The position numbers were made by a program, and so were the translations under genes. A stretch of 9,376 nucleotides of DNA, taken from the NCBI GenBank assembly GCA_002497685.1, contig DAEH01000084.1, positions 1 to 9,376 of the forward strand. The letters are read 5' to 3'. Source of the DNA: Euryarchaeota archaeon UBA169 (GTDB lineage Archaea; Thermoplasmatota; Poseidoniia; MGIII; CG-Epi1). Position 1 is the first letter of the stretch. Every line of letters begins with the position of its first letter. Under the pieces are notes generated by a model that was given only the letters and a program-made list of their open reading frames with translations, made no database searches and was not told the origin of the DNA. Positions 6,683-9,376 of this stretch are shown here, piece by piece.

Positions 6683-6698
6683 AAATTATATATAATTT
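6683..6698 (-). promoter_or_regulatory. Palindromic TATA element of the 42-residue gene
   Basis: A perfect 16-nt palindrome, AAATTATA followed by TATAATTT. Its centre is 25.5 nt from the ATG of the small minus-strand gene at 6665. Being symmetric, it could also bind TBP for plus-strand transcription, which would begin near 6716 and give thyA a leader of roughly 27 nt. Confidence 0.55.
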
Positions 6699-6715
6699 TC
6701 TAAAAGAAATAAGCC

Positions 6716-6720
6716 TTTAT
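6716..6720 (+). promoter_or_regulatory. Weak TATA-like box of thyA
   Basis: TTTAT centred about 25 nt upstream of the thyA GTG at 6743, the same geometry as the other promoters here but a poorer match. The palindromic element at 6683-6698 is an alternative. Confidence 0.35.
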
Positions 6721-6742
6721 TGGGGCACTTTAATGGGAGTTA

Positions 6743-7615
6743 GTGAAACAATATCTTGACTTAGTTAACGAGGTTTTAAAACGAGGGACGAGGAAAGAAA
6801 ATCGAACTGGTGTCGATACAATTTCAGCATTTAATATCAATTATTCTATCGACTTAAACAATGGATTTCCATTACTAACTACCAAAGAAATATCATGGAA
6901 GAATATTGTAATCGAAAATTTATGGTTTTTATCTGGAGATTTGCATATAGGGCTATTAAAAAAACACGGCTGTAAATTTTGGGATCATTGGGCTGATGAG
7001 GATGGCTTTGTACCTAGTGCTTATGGAAATTTTTGGAGAAAATTCCCAATTCATGGAACTGATGAATATAATGATCAGGTTAAGTATGTTTTAGAGACTT
7101 TAAAGAAGAATCCAAATAGTCGGAGAATGGTAATCAGCGCTTGGGCTCCAGGGAATGCTCAAACTAGTAAATTACCGCCTTGTCATCTTTTATTTATTTT
7201 CAATGTTCAATACGATAAAGATGGTGAGCCTAGGTTGTGTGTACACTTAACACAACGAAGTTGCGATATCGCTCTAGGCGTCCCTTACAATATCGCAGGA
7301 TATTCTTTTTTACTACACCTTTTTGCACATTTGTCCAATATGAAAGTTGGTACTTTTGGACATACTCTTGTTGATGCTCACATCTATACTAAAAAAGCTG
7401 ATGGAAGTATGAGTGAATATGATCACATTCCTGGGCTACTTGAACAAACTAAAAGGGAAATAAAATCTTTACCTGAACTTAAAATAAATCCTAATCTAAA
7501 AACTTTAGAAGACGTGATGGATTTATTGGATAAGGATACTGAGACAATACTATCTAAATTTAAATTAGAAAATTATAAGCCTGAACCATTTATTCCTTTT
7601 AGAGTTGCAGTATGA
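6743..7615 (+). CDS. thyA: Thymidylate synthase
   Basis: Converts dUMP and 5,10-methylene-tetrahydrofolate to dTMP and dihydrofolate. The 290-residue protein begins MKQYLDL, aligning with the E. coli ThyA start, so the GTG at 6743 is the right start. Key residues are present: R21 in the RTG phosphate-binding loop, catalytic C147 in LPPCH, R172-S173 with D175 in QRSCDIALG, N183 in PYNIAGY, and H214/Y216 in DAHIY for the nucleotide sugar. It ends FRVAV, like the usual PVAI/V terminus. It is ~26 residues longer than the E. coli enzyme, largely because of added sequence in the C-terminal third (about 230-275). The stop overlaps the folA start by 4 nt (ATGA), implying translational coupling. This is the classical folate-dependent ThyA, not flavin-dependent ThyX. 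Confidence 0.97.
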   Translation: MKQYLDLVNEVLKRGTRKENRTGVDTISAFNINYSIDLNNGFPLLTTKEISWKNIVIENLWFLSGDLHIGLLKKHGCKFWDHWADEDGFVPSAYGNFWRKFPIHGTDEYNDQVKYVLETLKKNPNSRRMVISAWAPGNAQTSKLPPCHLLFIFNVQYDKDGEPRLCVHLTQRSCDIALGVPYNIAGYSFLLHLFAHLSNMKVGTFGHTLVDAHIYTKKADGSMSEYDHIPGLLEQTKREIKSLPELKINPNLKTLEDVMDLLDKDTETILSKFKLENYKPEPFIPFRVAV

Positions 7616-8076
7616 AAGGAATATTGGTTGCGATATCTCCCGAAGGAATTATCGGTAAAAATAATACTATTCCTTGGCATTATCCTGAAGACTTAAAGAG
7701 ATTCAAGAAAATTACTATTGGGAAAACCATTATTATGGGAAGAAAAACTTGGGAATCATTACCAATAAAACCTTTACCAATGAGAAGAAATATAGTAATT
7801 ACGAGAAGTAGTATCGATAATGTAGAATGTTTCAACAGTATTAACGAGGCCGTAAGTACTTGCGAGGGTGATATCTGGTTTATAGGCGGAGCAGGAATTT
7901 ACAAAGAAGCAATGAATTTTGCTGACTACATCGATGTTACTTTAGTTCCTGACAGCATAACTGGTGATGATTGTATTTACTTTCCTACAATAGGAAATAA
8001 ATGGGAAGAAAGTGAAAAAAAACCTTTAGAAAACAGCTCTAAATTATGGCATAAAATTTACACCCGTAGGGTGTAA
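7612..8076 (+). CDS. folA: Dihydrofolate reductase
   Basis: Reduces dihydrofolate to tetrahydrofolate with NADPH, regenerating the cofactor that ThyA oxidises. The 154-residue protein has the standard layout: ILVAISPEGIIG (4-15), the IPWHYPEDLKRFK segment with catalytic D27, IIMGRKTWESLP (40-51) for NADPH binding, RRNIVITR (58-65), and IGGAGIY (91-97) with the glycine pair of the cofactor site. Length is near the bacterial ~160. The ATG overlaps the thyA stop by 4 nt, so the two are made together; a fixed thyA-folA pair is common in bacteria and in some archaea. The last codons lie within an inverted repeat just before the next gene's promoter. Confidence 0.96.
   Translation: MKGILVAISPEGIIGKNNTIPWHYPEDLKRFKKITIGKTIIMGRKTWESLPIKPLPMRRNIVITRSSIDNVECFNSINEAVSTCEGDIWFIGGAGIYKEAMNFADYIDVTLVPDSITGDDCIYFPTIGNKWEESEKKPLENSSKLWHKIYTRRV
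8058..8076. repeat. Perfect 8-bp inverted repeat at the folA stop / upstream of the next promoter
   Basis: The arms TTACACCC (8058-8065) and GGGTGTAA (8069-8076) are perfect complements with a 3-nt centre (GTA). The right arm contains the folA stop. A further ACACC at 8078-8082 can pair with GGTGT at 8070-8074, giving a competing hairpin. No T-run follows. It ends 6 nt before the TATA-like sequence of the downstream gene, so it could be a transcription-factor operator or an mRNA 3'-end hairpin for folA. Confidence 0.5.
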
Positions 8077-8082
8077 GACACC

Positions 8083-8094
8083 TTTATATCTATA
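8083..8094 (+). promoter_or_regulatory. TATA-like region of the CARDB-protein gene
   Basis: TTTATATCTATA holds two overlapping candidates. The first, centred near 8086, would start transcription near 8111 and leave a short leader beginning at the GGAG (8111-8114), 4 nt from the ATG. The second, centred near 8092, would give a leaderless start. The sequence alone does not decide. Confidence 0.45.
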
Positions 8095-8118
8095 CGGCCT
8101 AGCCAGCTACGGAGAAAT

Positions 8119-9376
8119 ATGTCTCGTAAAATAACTGCTTTACTGCTAGCCATGCTGATGTTGCCCATTTCAGCAATGAACACAATAGCTGATGAAAATG
8201 ACCCTGATTTATCTATAAATGAGATAAGTTTTAGTGAAGATTCGCCTACCGGTGGAGATGAAGTTACAATAACTGCTGAAATTGCCAATGACGGAGGGAC
8301 AAGTGGTTTAATTAGTGTAACTACTAATGTCAGCTTTTATTCTGATACTGATTATATTGGGAAAGAAACAATAACTATTCCGGGTGGAAATACTGCTGAC
8401 GCAGAAATGGAATGGACTGCAGTTGGAGGCACACACAAAATTACAGTTATTGTTGATGAGGAAGAACTAATCTCTGAATCTAACGAAGATAATAATGCAG
8501 ATTCTGAAACCATCACTGTTACTTATCCACCTATTTTACTTTTAGACGATGACAATAGTGCTAATAATGGAGGTACTCGAACTGAAACTGATCAATATTA
8601 TGCCAATGCTCTTGATAATCTGACAAACCCTATTGCTTATGATATTATTAGAGTGAACAGTAGCTCAGATGCACCAGACATAGATGTATTATCCGAATAT
8701 CAGCTAATTATTTGGGCATGCGGCCTTGATTATCAGAGTGGAGATACTGATGTAACATTTACAGATAATGACAAAACAAATGTAGGTGAATATCTTGAAG
8801 GAGGAGGTGCCATGTGGGTAGTGGGCATGGATATTTTATATGATTTTGACACCACTGACGGATATCGTAGTAGTGGAGATTTTGAGTATGATTATCTAGG
8901 AGTTAGTTATGCAGATAACGATCGCTCAACGCCTGCTGTTGTTTATGGTGTGGATGACGACCCCATCACAGATGGTGTTGAATATGATGCTGATGCAATA
9001 AGTTCAGATTTTGCTGATGATATCGAACCTAGGACTGGATTTGAAAAAATTCTCAGCTCAAATGGAGATAATAATATTTCGACAATTAGGACTGAAGAAG
9101 ATTTCAAATTGGTATTTATGACTATAGATTTTAGTGCAATAACAAATAGTAACGATAGAGACGAATTTATGGAAAATATTGTGGAATATCTTGTTGAACA
9201 ACTAGAAGATGATGTAAGTTTAAGCAGATTTAATTCTCCTTTAGACGAAGAAACTGTAGAACCAAATGTAGAAAATATCGTGAATGTAACTGTAAGGAAT
9301 AGAGGAACTGAAGACCAAGAAAGTATACAAGTTTCGTTAGAAATTACTTGCTTGAACAACTCATACACACACTCTG
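8119..9376 (+). CDS. Large secreted CARDB-type surface protein, N-terminal part (runs off the window)
   Basis: An uninterrupted frame from ATG 8119 to the right edge encodes at least 419 residues with no stop, so the gene is partial at its 3' end. Residues 1-25 form a signal peptide (SRK, then the hydrophobic ITALLLAMLMLPI, with likely cleavage near IADE). Residues ~28-135 look like a CARDB-type beta-sandwich: TITAEIANDGG, V-FYSDTDYIG, and the characteristic LISESNEDNNADS close. Residues ~138-362 look like a Rossmann-type, class I glutamine amidotransferase-like domain (ILLLDDDN, YQLIIWACGLD, VGEYLEGGGAMWVVG), with Cys201 following the second strand; catalysis is unproven. A second CARDB-like domain begins near 365. 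The composition is very acidic. A GGAG precedes the ATG by 4 nt. It probably belongs to the large cell-surface proteins common in marine euryarchaea; ligand unknown. Confidence 0.85.
   Translation, partial: MSRKITALLLAMLMLPISAMNTIADENDPDLSINEISFSEDSPTGGDEVTITAEIANDGGTSGLISVTTNVSFYSDTDYIGKETITIPGGNTADAEMEWTAVGGTHKITVIVDEEELISESNEDNNADSETITVTYPPILLLDDDNSANNGGTRTETDQYYANALDNLTNPIAYDIIRVNSSSDAPDIDVLSEYQLIIWACGLDYQSGDTDVTFTDNDKTNVGEYLEGGGAMWVVGMDILYDFDTTDGYRSSGDFEYDYLGVSYADNDRSTPAVVYGVDDDPITDGVEYDADAISSDFADDIEPRTGFEKILSSNGDNNISTIRTEEDFKLVFMTIDFSAITNSNDRDEFMENIVEYLVEQLEDDVSLSRFNSPLDEETVEPNVENIVNVTVRNRGTEDQESIQVSLEITCLNNSYTHS

Noticed and set aside
6733..6759. Eight-residue upstream frame (ATG 6733) overlapping the thyA start as a regulatory leader peptide
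   Set aside because: If thyA is leaderless from about 6743 the ATG is not transcribed; nothing else supports a leader peptide.
8058..8288. Minus-strand open frame opposite the start of the CARDB gene
   Set aside because: Opposite a signal-peptide-bearing protein with clear domain pattern; the minus frame has no recognisable features or promoter.
8943..9368. Minus-strand Ser-rich open frame near the window end
   Set aside because: Shadow of the acidic CARDB-protein gene, which runs the whole length on the plus strand; Ser/Thr/Leu-rich composition is an antisense artefact.

Overview
This AT-rich window looks like archaeal chromosome, most likely from a planktonic marine euryarchaeote of the Marine Group II/III type (Poseidoniia and relatives). 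The basis is mixed. Archaeal TATA-like boxes lie about 25 nt upstream of six start codons, which implies leaderless mRNAs. Genes are tightly packed, several start with GTG, and the secreted proteins are acidic and carry cysteines, CARDB-like domains or a C-terminal sorting-type tail. The organism is an inference from architecture and protein style; no marker gene proves it. No RNA gene, CRISPR array, insertion sequence or prophage is visible.

Layout. (1) 5-952, minus strand: a three-gene operon with 1-2 nt gaps, encoding an A-type Fe-S carrier, an unknown 72-residue protein and a DUF2237 protein. (2) 1029-4294, plus strand, divergent from (1): a secreted cyclophilin with a C-terminal membrane tail, a seven-helix membrane protein of unknown function, and a membrane-anchored S15/CocE-type alpha/beta hydrolase. 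(3) 4297-6147, minus strand: an MscS-type mechanosensitive channel with an extra ~200-residue charged coiled coil; its stop codon lies 2 nt from that of the hydrolase. (4) 6222-6515, plus strand, divergent from the channel: a pterin-4a-carbinolamine dehydratase-like protein that lacks two of the three family histidines. (5) 6537-6665, minus strand: a 42-residue small protein with its own TATA box and a hairpin/U-run terminator. (6) 6743-8076, plus strand: thyA and folA overlapping by 4 nt, the dTMP-synthesis and dihydrofolate-recycling pair. (7) 8119 to the window end, plus strand: the first ~419 residues of a large secreted CARDB-type surface protein, open at the right edge.

How the genes fit together. 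ThyA oxidises methylene-tetrahydrofolate to dihydrofolate while making dTMP, and FolA reduces it back; the adjacent dehydratase-like gene makes a small pterin/folate neighbourhood, although its altered active site makes its role uncertain. The plus-strand block 1029-4294 is a cell-envelope operon (folding catalyst, membrane protein, extracytoplasmic hydrolase). The minus-strand operon at the left edge concerns Fe-S cluster delivery plus two unknowns. I see no obvious new defence or mobile system. The most unusual items are the channel-coiled-coil fusion, the autonomous small gene, the altered dehydratase and the uniform leaderless promoter geometry, which also settles several start codons.
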